DNA from: Roseobacter sp. MH60115
GTDB taxonomy: Bacteria; Pseudomonadota; Alphaproteobacteria; Rhodobacterales; Rhodobacteraceae
DNA: 64,000 nucleotides
Reading direction: 5' to 3'
Assembly: GCF_015644665.1 (NCBI RefSeq)
Contig: NZ_JADOBQ010000001.1
Span: 620,001-684,000 of the forward strand
Shown here: in pieces, positions 16,910-24,911 of the stretch
Position numbering within the stretch: the stretch's first letter is position 1
Layout of the letters: every line of letters begins with the position of its first letter
Notes under the pieces: generated by a model
Told to the model about the DNA's origin: nothing
Seen by the model: the letters and a program-made list of their open reading frames with translations, nothing else
Database searches by the model: none
Position numbers and translations under genes: made by a program

Positions 16910-17977
16910 ATGAAAAGAATGACGTATCTGGGTGCCGCCGCTCTCTGTTTCGCCGGCCTGACCGCCACGCTGGGGCAGGCCGCGACCGTTGGCACATACA
17001 ATACCCTGACCGGCGCGGCACCCTTGGTGATCGGGCATCGGGGGGCCCCGGCCTACCTGCCGGAGAACAGCATTGGCGGCAATGAGCTTGCAGCCAAAAT
17101 GGGGTCCGATTTCATCGAAACCGACGTGATGATGGCCAAGGACAACGTCTTGATCGCAATGCACGACACGACGCTGGAACGGACGACGAATGTCGAAGAG
17201 ATTTATGCGCCGCGTAATGGTGGCTATGCGGTGAGCGACTTCACCTACGAAGAGTTGCGCGCGCTGACCGTCAACCCGACCGGCAGCGGGGCGGACACCT
17301 TCCCGGGCTTCACGCCCTCCGCCGACAACCCCTACCGCATTCCCACCTTTGCGGACATGCTGGATGCGCTCACGGCCTACAACGACGCCAATGGCACCAG
17401 TGTCGGCATGCTGACGGAGGGCAAATACAGCGATAACATCGATACCAGCCGGGCGGTGATCCAGACGCTCATCGACAAGGGATACGACACGCCGGAAAAG
17501 TCTGTTGTGCAGTCGTTCGATTTTAACAATGTCAGCGATTACGCAGAGCTACTCGACGCGGCGGGTGTCGAGATGGGCGTCGCACAGCTGGGCGTCGGAT
17601 GGCCGTTGGATGATGGCACATTGGGTGTGCTCAGCATCGGCGGGGCCTTTGGCACGCTGGCGCAACTGTCCCAGTATACGGATACCGTCGCATTGAGCTT
17701 CAGAACCATCACCAAGGAACTGATTGCCGCTGCGCATGGCGAAGGTCTGAGTGTTTATGGCTGGACCTTCCGGCCCGACGACCAGACGGAGGCCTTCGAG
17801 CTCGCAGACGCTTTTCTGGACTGGGGGTTGGATGGGTTCATCACCGACAACCCCGATTACCTGCGCCGCGTGGTTGACGCCTATGATGATCAGGTCTCCC
17901 CGGTGCCGCTGCCTGCGGGCATGCCGCTTCTGGTGGTTGCCCTGCTTGGCTTGGTTGGGCTGTGTCGCCGGGTCTGA
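16910..17977 (+). CDS. Exported glycerophosphodiester phosphodiesterase with VPLPA-CTERM
   Basis: 355 aa from the ATG at 16910, which follows GAGGA and begins a signal peptide (MKRMTYLGAAALCFAGL ... GQA). The GDPD catalytic motifs are GHRGAPAYLPEN, ETDVMMAKDN and MHDTTLERTTN, giving a periplasmic or surface enzyme that releases glycerol-3-phosphate from glycerophosphodiesters. The C-terminus PVPLPAGMPLLVVALLG followed by LCRRV is a VPLPA-CTERM sorting signal: short motif, one hydrophobic helix, basic end. Such tails are characteristic of Rhodobacterales and imply processing by an exosortase-like system. Transcribed alone and closed by a terminator at 18025. Confidence 0.88.
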   Translation: MKRMTYLGAAALCFAGLTATLGQAATVGTYNTLTGAAPLVIGHRGAPAYLPENSIGGNELAAKMGSDFIETDVMMAKDNVLIAMHDTTLERTTNVEEIYAPRNGGYAVSDFTYEELRALTVNPTGSGADTFPGFTPSADNPYRIPTFADMLDALTAYNDANGTSVGMLTEGKYSDNIDTSRAVIQTLIDKGYDTPEKSVVQSFDFNNVSDYAELLDAAGVEMGVAQLGVGWPLDDGTLGVLSIGGAFGTLAQLSQYTDTVALSFRTITKELIAAAHGEGLSVYGWTFRPDDQTEAFELADAFLDWGLDGFITDNPDYLRRVVDAYDDQVSPVPLPAGMPLLVVALLGLVGLCRRV

Positions 17978-18024
17978 CAGAGGGCAGGGTGTACGCCTCT
18001 GCACGTCAAATACCGGTCTTCATC

Positions 18025-18055
18025 AGGCCTCGCTGTCCTTCGGCGGGGCCTTTTT
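18025..18055 (+). terminator. Rho-independent terminator after the phosphodiesterase
   Basis: AGGCCTCGC and GCGGGGCCT form a 9-bp stem (one G-U pair) with a 9-nt loop, followed directly by a run of T. Confidence 0.8.
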
Positions 18056-18237
18056 CGTGATGCTTTTAAAAATCGTCTGGCGGTGTCGGCCCGCCGGGGG
18101 TGTTCGTATTCTGCCCGAGCGAGCATTTGTCTTTCCCGCTGCTGCCCCATCTGCGAAGAAATGGCGGCGTGAGGCCGCCAGCCTGTGCGCTGCTTAAACG
18201 GCGCAATGACGGGCGACATGGCCAGCGTTCCGACAAT

Positions 18238-19320
18238 TCAGATAGAAATCAGATGATTATCCCAGCGAAGCAGGCTGTGCGCGCTGTGCAGGACCTCCGG
18301 GCCTTTCAGGTTCCGCAAGTTGCCGGTGCCGGATGTAAGGGTGAACCCATCGACGTGCGGCGCAACCCCGCACACGTCCTCCAGAGGTGTCACGTGATCC
18401 AGGCGGGCCAATTCGGCGTCATACACATGCAGCCTGCCACCTCTTGGCGAGGTGACCGCGATGGTGCGCCCGTCCTTCGAGAAGGCGATGCTGCCAACAT
18501 ATCCATTCATCGCCTGTATCTCTTCACCGGACGCGCCCATCAGGACGATTTGCGCGCCGCGTCGGTGCAGACCGACCAAAGCCCTCACCGGCCCATCCCC
18601 TTGCCATTGCATGCCCAAAGCGATGTCACCGCGCGCATTGACCGCCAGGTGGCGGATCGAATTCTTGCGCATCTCGGGGGGCAGTGTCGCGGTTTCGATC
18701 ACGCGCCCTTGCGCGATATAGCTCAGGTTGGGCCGCATCGTGGGGATGTTCAGCTTGGTCCGGCCGCTGTCCGGATGGGTGTCGATGCCGCCATTGGCGA
18801 CGACCAGCGTGTCTGAGCCCGGCAGCCGCTTGATGTCGTGGGGTCCGATCCCGCCGCTGTCCCATTCATCCACACGCATGTAGTCGCGGGTGACATCCCA
18901 GACGCCGATCCGCCCGACACCAGCCTCAAAGTCATTCTCCGTGGTGAACAGAAGGGTCCCGTCTGTCGAATAGGCACCATGGCCATAGAAATGCCGCCCC
19001 TCAGGGGCGGTGAGGGTTTGCAGGGTACGCCCCGTTGCACAGTCGATCACGATGGCAAAGGTGCCCGGGCGTCTGGCAAAGGCGACGGCTTCGGGGCGGG
19101 ATGGATGCGCAGCGGCGGCATGGCCTCGCGCGGGCAGGGGGATCTGAAACCGCACGTCAAGAGCCTCGCTTATCCCGCAGAGCACGTGGCTGCCATCCGG
19201 GCGAGCGGCTGCGGAAAGATAGGTGGGGGAGCCCGCATCCGCCCAGGTGGGTTTGGGCAGCAGGCCTGCCGCGAGCAGGCCCCCCAGAAACTGCCGTCGT
19301 CCGGGTGCTGGCTTGCGCAT
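18238..19320 (-). CDS. DUF1513 Tat-exported beta-propeller protein
   Basis: 360 aa from the ATG at 19320, where a twin-arginine signal starts (GRRQFLGGLLAAGLL). The mature protein looks like a beta-propeller: repeats such as GHGAYSTDGTLLFTTEND, GPHDIKRLPGSDTLVVANGG and GSIAFSKDGRTIAVTSPRGG. This is the DUF1513/COG3490 family, found next to imelysins and the di-heme oxidoreductase in iron-regulated operons; its biochemical role is not established. It is the last gene of the iron operon, starting one base after the stop of the imelysin gene. Confidence 0.85.
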   Translation of the reverse strand: MRKPAPGRRQFLGGLLAAGLLPKPTWADAGSPTYLSAAARPDGSHVLCGISEALDVRFQIPLPARGHAAAAHPSRPEAVAFARRPGTFAIVIDCATGRTLQTLTAPEGRHFYGHGAYSTDGTLLFTTENDFEAGVGRIGVWDVTRDYMRVDEWDSGGIGPHDIKRLPGSDTLVVANGGIDTHPDSGRTKLNIPTMRPNLSYIAQGRVIETATLPPEMRKNSIRHLAVNARGDIALGMQWQGDGPVRALVGLHRRGAQIVLMGASGEEIQAMNGYVGSIAFSKDGRTIAVTSPRGGRLHVYDAELARLDHVTPLEDVCGVAPHVDGFTLTSGTGNLRNLKGPEVLHSAHSLLRWDNHLISI

Positions 19321-19321
19321 G

Positions 19322-20338
19322 TCAGTCCCCATCCAGCGCATTGAACCCCGCCGCCACGCCGAGGGTTGGGCCAAGTTCATCGCGTACTGTCGCGCGAATG
19401 ACATCAACCGATTGCTGGATCACTTCGATCCTGACGCGCCCCTGCGGGTCTGCCACGCCGGCAAACACCGGATCCTGCAATGTGGCCAGCCGGGTCAGCG
19501 CCCGATCAAAGCCCTTGGTGAGGGTGGCGGAGAGAGCAGCGTCAGAGGCGGCAAGGCGCTTGGCCAGGTCACGCAGCGATGTCAGGCTCAGGGTGACATG
19601 TCTGAACGACCGGGCAGAGCGGCGCGCCTCGGCGCGGTTCGGGCGCGGACGGTCGAAGGTGCCGAGCGGTCTGCCCAGCCGTGCGTCCGAGGTGAACTGA
19701 AGCCCGGTTGTCAACGCTTTGAAAGCCTCCTGCAGGACTTCTTCTTCGCTGCGGTAGAGGCCACCCGGCGCCGGGGTCCGCATCTTCTCTGCATAGCCGT
19801 TTTGCCAATCGGTCAGAATGTCCGAGGAGAGCGCGGCAATGTCTGCGCTGATGGTTTGCACCAGCTGACAGTGGTACCCGGCGTCGCCCGCCGCCATCAG
19901 CGTGTCGTCGTAGAGCAGAAATTCCATCGCGTAAAACCCGCGCGCTGCGATGGAGACTGCGGCGTAATCTTCCGGCGATGCGGCGATCGGATCAGCCTCG
20001 GCGATCAGCGTATTCAGTGCACGCGGCGTGGCCCCTCTGCTGTCCGGCCAGAAGGCGAGGGCAAAGGCGCGGTCCGCCACCTCCGTCGGACCAAAGCGCA
20101 GATGGCTCGCCGCGATCCAGGCATCAAAGGCATCGCCATAGGCACCGCGCAAGGCGTCAGAGGTGGGGGTGCAATCCGCCGCCGCCGTCTCTGCAAGGGT
20201 CCGAGAGCGTTCTGCCAGAACCTCGAAACGCGGCAGGATATGGCCCGTCACGACGTCGTCGATCACAGGTGCCGCGCTCTGGGAGGCGGCCATGATGGGG
20301 GTCAACAGCACCACCGCCGACAGGATGAAATGCTTCAT
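19322..20338 (-). CDS. Imelysin family periplasmic protein (COG3489 type)
   Basis: 338 aa with a Sec signal peptide ([20 protein letters not shown]). The helical imelysin fold is indicated by FDAWIAASHLRFGP, RGFYAMEFLLYDD and similar helices. In the place where IrpA-type imelysins have GxHxxE, this one has GFYAMEF, so the metal-site His is replaced. This corresponds to the COG3489 predicted periplasmic lipoprotein group, although no lipobox is seen here. Its ATG overlaps the upstream di-heme protein stop by 4 bp. Imelysins are thought to bind iron or ferric complexes in the periplasm. Confidence 0.85.
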   Translation of the reverse strand: MKHFILSAVVLLTPIMAASQSAAPVIDDVVTGHILPRFEVLAERSRTLAETAAADCTPTSDALRGAYGDAFDAWIAASHLRFGPTEVADRAFALAFWPDSRGATPRALNTLIAEADPIAASPEDYAAVSIAARGFYAMEFLLYDDTLMAAGDAGYHCQLVQTISADIAALSSDILTDWQNGYAEKMRTPAPGGLYRSEEEVLQEAFKALTTGLQFTSDARLGRPLGTFDRPRPNRAEARRSARSFRHVTLSLTSLRDLAKRLAASDAALSATLTKGFDRALTRLATLQDPVFAGVADPQGRVRIEVIQQSVDVIRATVRDELGPTLGVAAGFNALDGD

Positions 20339-21864
20339 AGGCTCTCCAGAAAGGCGATCAACGCCGCACGGTCTTCGGTGGACAGGTCAATCACCGCGTC
20401 CCGCTGCGGTTGCGCCTCGCCCCCGTGCCACAGCACCGCCTCCAGTAAGGAACGCGCCCGCCCGTCGTGCAGGAAGTAAGTGTGGCCGCTGACCTGTTGC
20501 GTCAGCCCGATGCCCCAGAGCGGCGGCGTGCGCCATTCCTGACCGGTGGCGCGTGCTTCGGGGCGGTTGTCGGCGAGACCCGGCCCCATGTCGTGCAGCA
20601 ACATGTCGGTATAAGGCCAGATCAACTGGAAGCTTTGTTCGGGTTGATCTGCCAGCCGGTGGGTCACAAAGCTGGGCGTATGGCAGGAGGTGCAGCCGGT
20701 GGCATAGAAAACCTCCTTGCCCCGCAAGACCTGCGGATCGCCTACGTTTCGGCGCGCGGGCACGCCGAGGTTGCGGCTGTAGAAGGTCACCAGATCCAGC
20801 CCCTCGGCGTCGATCTCCGTGCCGCGATCATCGCCGTCTCCATGGATGGCAGCAAGGCAATCGGCCTGCAGATCGGTGCATTCACCGCTGCCCGCCGTGA
20901 ACAAGGGGTTGGAGATGCCGATATCGCCTGCAAAGGCGGAGGCCGACTGTTCGCGGATCGTGGGATTGCCCGCCTTGAGACCAAAACGGCCCAGCATCGG
21001 CTGATCAAACTCAACCGACCACACCACATTGGGGCGGCCGGAAATACCGTCACCATCGGCGTCATCGGGGTCTGCATTGGCGAGGATGTCGGCAGCAGGC
21101 ACCGCTTCCAGCAGTCCCAGACCAATCATCTGCGGCGCGATGCGGGGGCTGAGCATGGCGTCAGGGTGCAAGGGGCCATAACCCAGATCGGCGGCGTTAT
21201 AAGTCGGATGGCGCAAAGAGACCTCCACCCCATCGGCCAGCGTGATGATTTCTTCCTCATAGGTGATGTCGAGCCGGTATTCGGAGGCATGGCCCTGCAC
21301 GGCGAAATCCTGCAACTGGGTGCCGTAGGTCGGATCAGGGGCCGTGGCGATGTAATCCTTGATGGCGGCGATGCCGTCCTCCGCCGTGCCGGGGATCGAA
21401 ATGCGCAGGAACATCGAGATCGAATTATCCTGCGGTGTTTCCGGCGGGTGCCCGCGCCCATCCTTGATGTGGCAGCGCTGGCAGGAGCGGGCGTTGAAAA
21501 GCGGCCCCAGCCCGTCGGAGGCCAGTGTCGAGGAGGGTGAGGACACCCAGAGCTTGCGAAAGAGCCCGTTGCCGACCTTGAAATTCAACTCATCCTCAAA
21601 GCTGATGTTGCCCGAGGGTTTGGAGAAGGCATCCGCCGTTCTGGCCACGCGCACGGTCGCAGCCCCGGCGGGTTTGTCCTCGAAGCGTGTGGGCGCCGTG
21701 AAATCGCTTGTCAGCGCCGTCACGGCGGCAATCCGTGCGGCCTCTTCCGGGGTGCGGGGGATCACATTTAGATTGGGGTCGCCGAGGTCCCATGTGGCAC
21801 CATCGGCCAGTGCGAAGGTGCCCGTCACCGCCAGGGTGACGAGCAGGATGTTATTCGGCTTCAT
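20335..21864 (-). CDS. Di-heme thiol oxidoreductase / DUF1111 peroxidase-like protein
   Basis: 509 aa from the ATG at 21864, giving a signal peptide ([17 protein letters not shown]). Two c-type heme motifs are present, CQRCH near residue 150 and CTSCH near residue 400, as in the DUF1111 / COG3488 family, distantly related to MauG/CCP di-heme proteins. It should be periplasmic and need cytochrome c maturation. COG3488 genes travel with the two imelysin types and DUF1513; a role in redox change of iron during uptake is inferred from that. The gene starts 14 bp inside the bacterioferritin gene. Confidence 0.87.
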   Translation of the reverse strand: MKPNNILLVTLAVTGTFALADGATWDLGDPNLNVIPRTPEEAARIAAVTALTSDFTAPTRFEDKPAGAATVRVARTADAFSKPSGNISFEDELNFKVGNGLFRKLWVSSPSSTLASDGLGPLFNARSCQRCHIKDGRGHPPETPQDNSISMFLRISIPGTAEDGIAAIKDYIATAPDPTYGTQLQDFAVQGHASEYRLDITYEEEIITLADGVEVSLRHPTYNAADLGYGPLHPDAMLSPRIAPQMIGLGLLEAVPAADILANADPDDADGDGISGRPNVVWSVEFDQPMLGRFGLKAGNPTIREQSASAFAGDIGISNPLFTAGSGECTDLQADCLAAIHGDGDDRGTEIDAEGLDLVTFYSRNLGVPARRNVGDPQVLRGKEVFYATGCTSCHTPSFVTHRLADQPEQSFQLIWPYTDMLLHDMGPGLADNRPEARATGQEWRTPPLWGIGLTQQVSGHTYFLHDGRARSLLEAVLWHGGEAQPQRDAVIDLSTEDRAALIAFLESL

Positions 21865-22336
21865 CCATTTTTGACGCATTGAGCTGGGCATATTTTTCTT
21901 CACCGAGTTTGGCCACAAGATCGAGCTGCGTTTCGAGAAAGTCGATATGACCTTCCTCATCGGTCAGCAATTCCTCAAAGACGTTCTTTGACACGAAATC
22001 GCCGACGGATTCGCAGTATTTGCGCGCCTCCGTGTAAAGCGTGTGGGCGTCATGCTCTGCTGCCAGATCGCATTCGAGCGTCTCTTTGGGCGTCTGGCCA
22101 ATTCTCAGAGGGTCCAGTTTCTGCAGGTTCGGGTGACCGCCCAGAAACAGGATGCGGGCAATGATCTTATCCGCGTGGTTCATCTCTTCGATGCTTTCTT
22201 CACGGGACTTCTTGGCCATGTGACCCAGACCCCAGTCTTCCTGCATCCGGTAGTGCAGCCAGTACTGGCTGACTGCGGTCAGTTCACTCCGAAGCGCGGA
22301 GTTGAGATATTCGATAACTTTCTTGTCGCCGTTCAT
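21851..22336 (-). CDS. bfr: Bacterioferritin
   Basis: 161 aa, standard length. The four-helix ferritin with ferroxidase ligands is visible: Glu in [11 protein letters not shown], Glu and His in EEMNHADKI, Glu in DLAAEHDAH, and Glu/His in [12 protein letters not shown]. The Met within EEMNHADK is the heme-coordinating Met52 position, so this is a heme-binding bacterioferritin rather than a ferritin. It stores iron as a cytoplasmic mineral core. The ATG at 22336 begins [12 protein letters not shown]. It overlaps bfd by 53 bp and the downstream di-heme gene by 14 bp, so it is embedded in an operon of otherwise periplasmic proteins. Confidence 0.95.
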   Translation of the reverse strand: MNGDKKVIEYLNSALRSELTAVSQYWLHYRMQEDWGLGHMAKKSREESIEEMNHADKIIARILFLGGHPNLQKLDPLRIGQTPKETLECDLAAEHDAHTLYTEARKYCESVGDFVSKNVFEELLTDEEGHIDFLETQLDLVAKLGEEKYAQLNASKMDEAE

Positions 22337-22577
22337 TTTGGGTTTCCTGTGGTGCTCCGCTCTTGAGATTGCGGAGGTGCATGGGGACTTCCAGATTGTC
22401 GTTCGCGCGCATGGTCGAGAGGAAAAGCGGCATGCAGCCGCCGCAATCCGCTGCCTTTCCAAGCGCCCGATAGACTTTGCCTGGGGTGACGATGGTCTTG
22501 TCATCTGATGCCCGCATCCAGTCAATTGCGGCATGGATGTCGTGATCCGTGATGCTTTGACAATGGCAGACGATCAT
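22284..22577 (-). CDS. bfd: Bacterioferritin-associated ferredoxin
   Basis: 97 aa from the ATG at 22577 ([14 protein letters not shown]). The Cys ligands CHC and CGGC form the [2Fe-2S] Bfd fold, which docks on bacterioferritin and reduces its core to release Fe(II). Typical Bfd is about 60-75 residues; here an extra polar tail of about 30 residues follows CGGCMPLF and overlaps the bfr coding start by 53 bp in another frame. The tail may be a by-product of the overlap. Confidence 0.88.
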   Translation of the reverse strand: MIVCHCQSITDHDIHAAIDWMRASDDKTIVTPGKVYRALGKAADCGGCMPLFLSTMRANDNLEVPMHLRNLKSGAPQETQNERRQESYRISQLRASE

Positions 22578-22623
22578 TCTGTGCAACCTTTCGATGTACG
22601 CATGATGACAAGACCTTTTGAGA

Positions 22624-23901
22624 TTATTGGAAAACCGCTTCGGGATCATCCAGGCTGTCTGATCCTTCAAAGGCGATCTGGTCGAGACCCAGCGCCGCGA
22701 CAACCCGTTCGATTGAGCGGGTCTGGTCGATCAGACCGTTGACGCCGCCCATGATCAGAGCCTCGCCTGCAGCATTGCCGCGCTCCAGCATCTGATCGTA
22801 GGCAAAACCAGCCTCGGCTGCCGTCTTGATCCGGCCCAGGGCCATCATCGTGTTGCCGAGCTTACCCGACATTTCGGCGTCGAGATCGGCATCGACGGCA
22901 GCCACCATGTCGGAGAGGGAGGGGCCGGAGACCAGCGTGCCATCGACGCGGATGTATTCGCCCAGATAGACGTTCTGGATGCCCAAGCCGTCGTAATAGT
23001 GGCTGTTGTGGGTGTTGTCGGAGAAGCAATCGTGCTCTTCTTCGGGGTCGTTCAGCATCAGGCCCAGGCGCATGCGTTCACCCGCCTGCTCGCCGTAGGA
23101 GAGAGAGCCCATGCCGGTCAGGATCGCGGCCAGCCCGGCGTCGACATTCGATGTCAACTCTGTGCGCGCGGCACCACCATCACCCCACTGGGCCGTCATC
23201 CATTCCAGATCGGAGACCAGCAGATCGGTTGCGGCCGCAAGGTATGCGCCGCGACGGTCACAATTGCCGCCGGTGCAGGCGTCCCCGGCTGCGAAATCTG
23301 TCCATGGGCGATTGCCCGCGCCGTCACCGTGCCCATTCAGGTCCTGCCCCCAGAGCAGGAACTCAATGGCGTGGTAGCCCGTGGCGACATTCGCCTCGAC
23401 CCCATCCGCCTCATGCAGGGTTTCCGCCAGCAGGGCCGGGGTGATTTCAGCGGCGTCGATCTCTTTGCCCGACAGGGTGAAGGCAGGGCTTGCCACCACG
23501 TTCAGCGCGGCAAATTCGTTTTCATCCGATGGCCCGCCGTAAGAGGCATCGACATAGTCAATCAGGCCCTCGTCGAGCGGCCAGGCATTCACCTTGCCTT
23601 CCCAGTCATCGACGATGGCGTTCCCGAAACGGTACACTTCGGTCTGCTGGTAAGGCACCCGCGCGGCCACCCAAGCGCTGCGCGCGGCGGTCAGGTTTTC
23701 CGCTGACGGGTCGGCGATCAGCGCAGCAACGGCCTGTTGCAGGCGCTGTGCGGTGATCAGGCTGTCTTCGTATTTGGCCGCGGCAATATCGGCGTAGGTG
23801 TCGAGCACTTCGTCTTTTCTGGCATCCGGATCCGCCGTGGCTGCGGTGCCGAGGCCGACGCATAGGGCCAGAGCACTCGTGGCAAGGGTAAGAGGTTTCA
23901 T
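22624..23901 (-). CDS. Iron-regulated imelysin IrpA (COG3487 type)
   Basis: 425 aa from the ATG at 23901, with a signal peptide (MKPLTLATSALALCVGLGTAATA). The imelysin metal motif GxHxxE is intact in GYHAIEFLLWGQD, followed by the IrpA signature NRPWTDFA. Other family blocks are RVPYQQTEVYRFGN, DYVDASYGG and ECFSD/THNSHYYDGLGIQN-like. IrpA-type proteins are periplasmic or surface iron-binding proteins induced by low iron. It starts 17 bp after the Cys-rich gene and is followed by bfd after 46 bp. Confidence 0.9.
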   Translation of the reverse strand: MKPLTLATSALALCVGLGTAATADPDARKDEVLDTYADIAAAKYEDSLITAQRLQQAVAALIADPSAENLTAARSAWVAARVPYQQTEVYRFGNAIVDDWEGKVNAWPLDEGLIDYVDASYGGPSDENEFAALNVVASPAFTLSGKEIDAAEITPALLAETLHEADGVEANVATGYHAIEFLLWGQDLNGHGDGAGNRPWTDFAAGDACTGGNCDRRGAYLAAATDLLVSDLEWMTAQWGDGGAARTELTSNVDAGLAAILTGMGSLSYGEQAGERMRLGLMLNDPEEEHDCFSDNTHNSHYYDGLGIQNVYLGEYIRVDGTLVSGPSLSDMVAAVDADLDAEMSGKLGNTMMALGRIKTAAEAGFAYDQMLERGNAAGEALIMGGVNGLIDQTRSIERVVAALGLDQIAFEGSDSLDDPEAVFQ

Positions 23902-23918
23902 GGTTCTGACTGTCCTTT

Positions 23919-24410
23919 TCAGTGAAGTGTCGTTTTTGATTTTGGGGTCGTGTTTGAATGAGGGGGCGGGAAGCTTTCGGCCTTCAGCGCCATGCGCCGC
24001 AGGGCAAAACCGAATTCCTGCGCGGCACCGACAAGCGCGCCTGCCATATCCGGGCGCACGATCGTGGTGGCGATCATCAGGGCATCCTCGTGCTCGCCTT
24101 CGCTGGCATAGCCGACGAAATTGGCAAAGCAAGATTCATCCGCGCCCAGGCATTTGCAGGTCACATTGTGCCGCATCAACGGGCGTCGCCCGTGCCGCGC
24201 GCACAGATCGCAGAGCATCTCAAAGGATTTCAGTGCCTGCCGCCCGCCTTGCGGGCCCAGGGCTGTGGCAAAGTCGTTCCAGACCTGACGCTGCGCTTCG
24301 GGGCCCGTGCACCAGAGCCGCAGATAGAGAACGGCGCCAGCTTCGACAGCGCCAAGCTCCGCGACGTATCCAACCGGCGCACCGCCGCGATGTGGGGTCT
24401 TGTCCGTCAT
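23919..24410 (-). CDS. Conserved Cys-rich protein of the iron operon, function unknown
   Basis: 163 aa with no signal peptide. Six cysteines are visible, five of them clustered within about 30 residues: LCDLC, then TCKC, then SCF, a layout that could bind a metal or Fe-S centre. The rest (LRLWCTGPEAQRQVW, ALMIATTIVRPDMAGAL) looks like a compact alpha/beta protein. I do not recognise the family. Its ATG overlaps the hemP stop by 4 bp, so it is translationally coupled to hemP, and irpA follows 17 bp later. Cytoplasmic iron or heme handling is inferred from position. Confidence 0.75.
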   Translation of the reverse strand: MTDKTPHRGGAPVGYVAELGAVEAGAVLYLRLWCTGPEAQRQVWNDFATALGPQGGRQALKSFEMLCDLCARHGRRPLMRHNVTCKCLGADESCFANFVGYASEGEHEDALMIATTIVRPDMAGALVGAAQEFGFALRRMALKAESFPPPHSNTTPKSKTTLH

Positions 24411-24574
24411 TTGGTCAGGATCAACTTTCCGGATCGGGTGATGCGCAGGGTGTAGAGCTGATCCTGAAGCTTGATCTTCGCCAGGTCGCCCCCTTTGGTG
24501 AGGTCCTGCGCCTCATAGACCGGGAGTTTTTCCACCGAGAAATGATCGAATTCCTTTGCCACACTCACCACCAT
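24407..24574 (-). CDS. hemP: Hemin uptake protein HemP
   Basis: 55 aa. The C-terminal half KIKLQDQLYTLRITRSGKL ending LILTK is the HemP family signature. HemP is a small protein, often the first gene of heme-uptake loci, needed for expression of heme transport in some Proteobacteria. The ATG at 24574 overlaps the stop of a 53-aa ORF; ATG at 24586 would add four residues. There is no heme receptor or heme ABC transporter nearby. Confidence 0.85.
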   Translation of the reverse strand: MVVSVAKEFDHFSVEKLPVYEAQDLTKGGDLAKIKLQDQLYTLRITRSGKLILTK

Positions 24575-24726
24575 AGCCCGCCCCATTCTTCCCGCTCGAC
24601 GGCGTCGAGAACCCACTCCAGGTTCAGATAGGTGGGCACGCCGCATTCCACGGCGGCACAGATCATTTCCATGCGGCTCTGAGGGTCAAAAAGGCGGTCC
24701 ATAGTCTGGCGTACTTCAACTTGCAT
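24565..24726 (-). CDS. 53-aa ORF at the head of the iron operon
   Basis: An ATG at 24726 sits 5 nt after a perfect GGAGG. It begins MQVEVRQTMDRLFD, contains two Cys (MICAAVECGVPTY) and ends EEWGGLWW. Its last codons overlap the hemP start in another frame, as expected for translational coupling. No signal peptide or family is recognised; it is acidic with a Trp-rich end. Support comes from the strong Shine-Dalgarno, the tight overlap and sensible amino-acid composition. Confidence 0.65.
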   Translation of the reverse strand: MQVEVRQTMDRLFDPQSRMEMICAAVECGVPTYLNLEWVLDAVEREEWGGLWW

Positions 24727-24792
24727 TGGTTCCTCCGATCGAGACGTCGCTGCTGCGTTGGCTCACCCGGAATCGCAGGGCTGGCTGGTTCG

Positions 24793-24815
24793 GATTAAAG
24801 TTGAGTGATTTAATC
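24793..24815. promoter_or_regulatory. Candidate operator in the divergent iron region
   Basis: GATTAAA and TTTAATC form a perfect 7-bp inverted repeat with a 9-nt spacer between the divergent iron operon and the iron ABC importer. A TTGACA hexamer lies at 24835-24840, without a convincing -10. The symmetry and position suggest an iron regulator site, but it does not match a Fur, Irr or RirA consensus that I can state with confidence. Confidence 0.45.
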
Positions 24816-24911
24816 GGAAAAAGCAACAGAGTAATTGACAAAAAAAGTAAGATACTGAAAGCTGCCGATCAGAGCGGGCACATCTGACCCCGCTGACATC
24901 AGGAGAACACC

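Noticed and set aside
24835-24860. TTGACA as the -35 of a sigma-70 promoter for the iron importer
   Set aside because: No acceptable -10 hexamer at 16-18 bp spacing.
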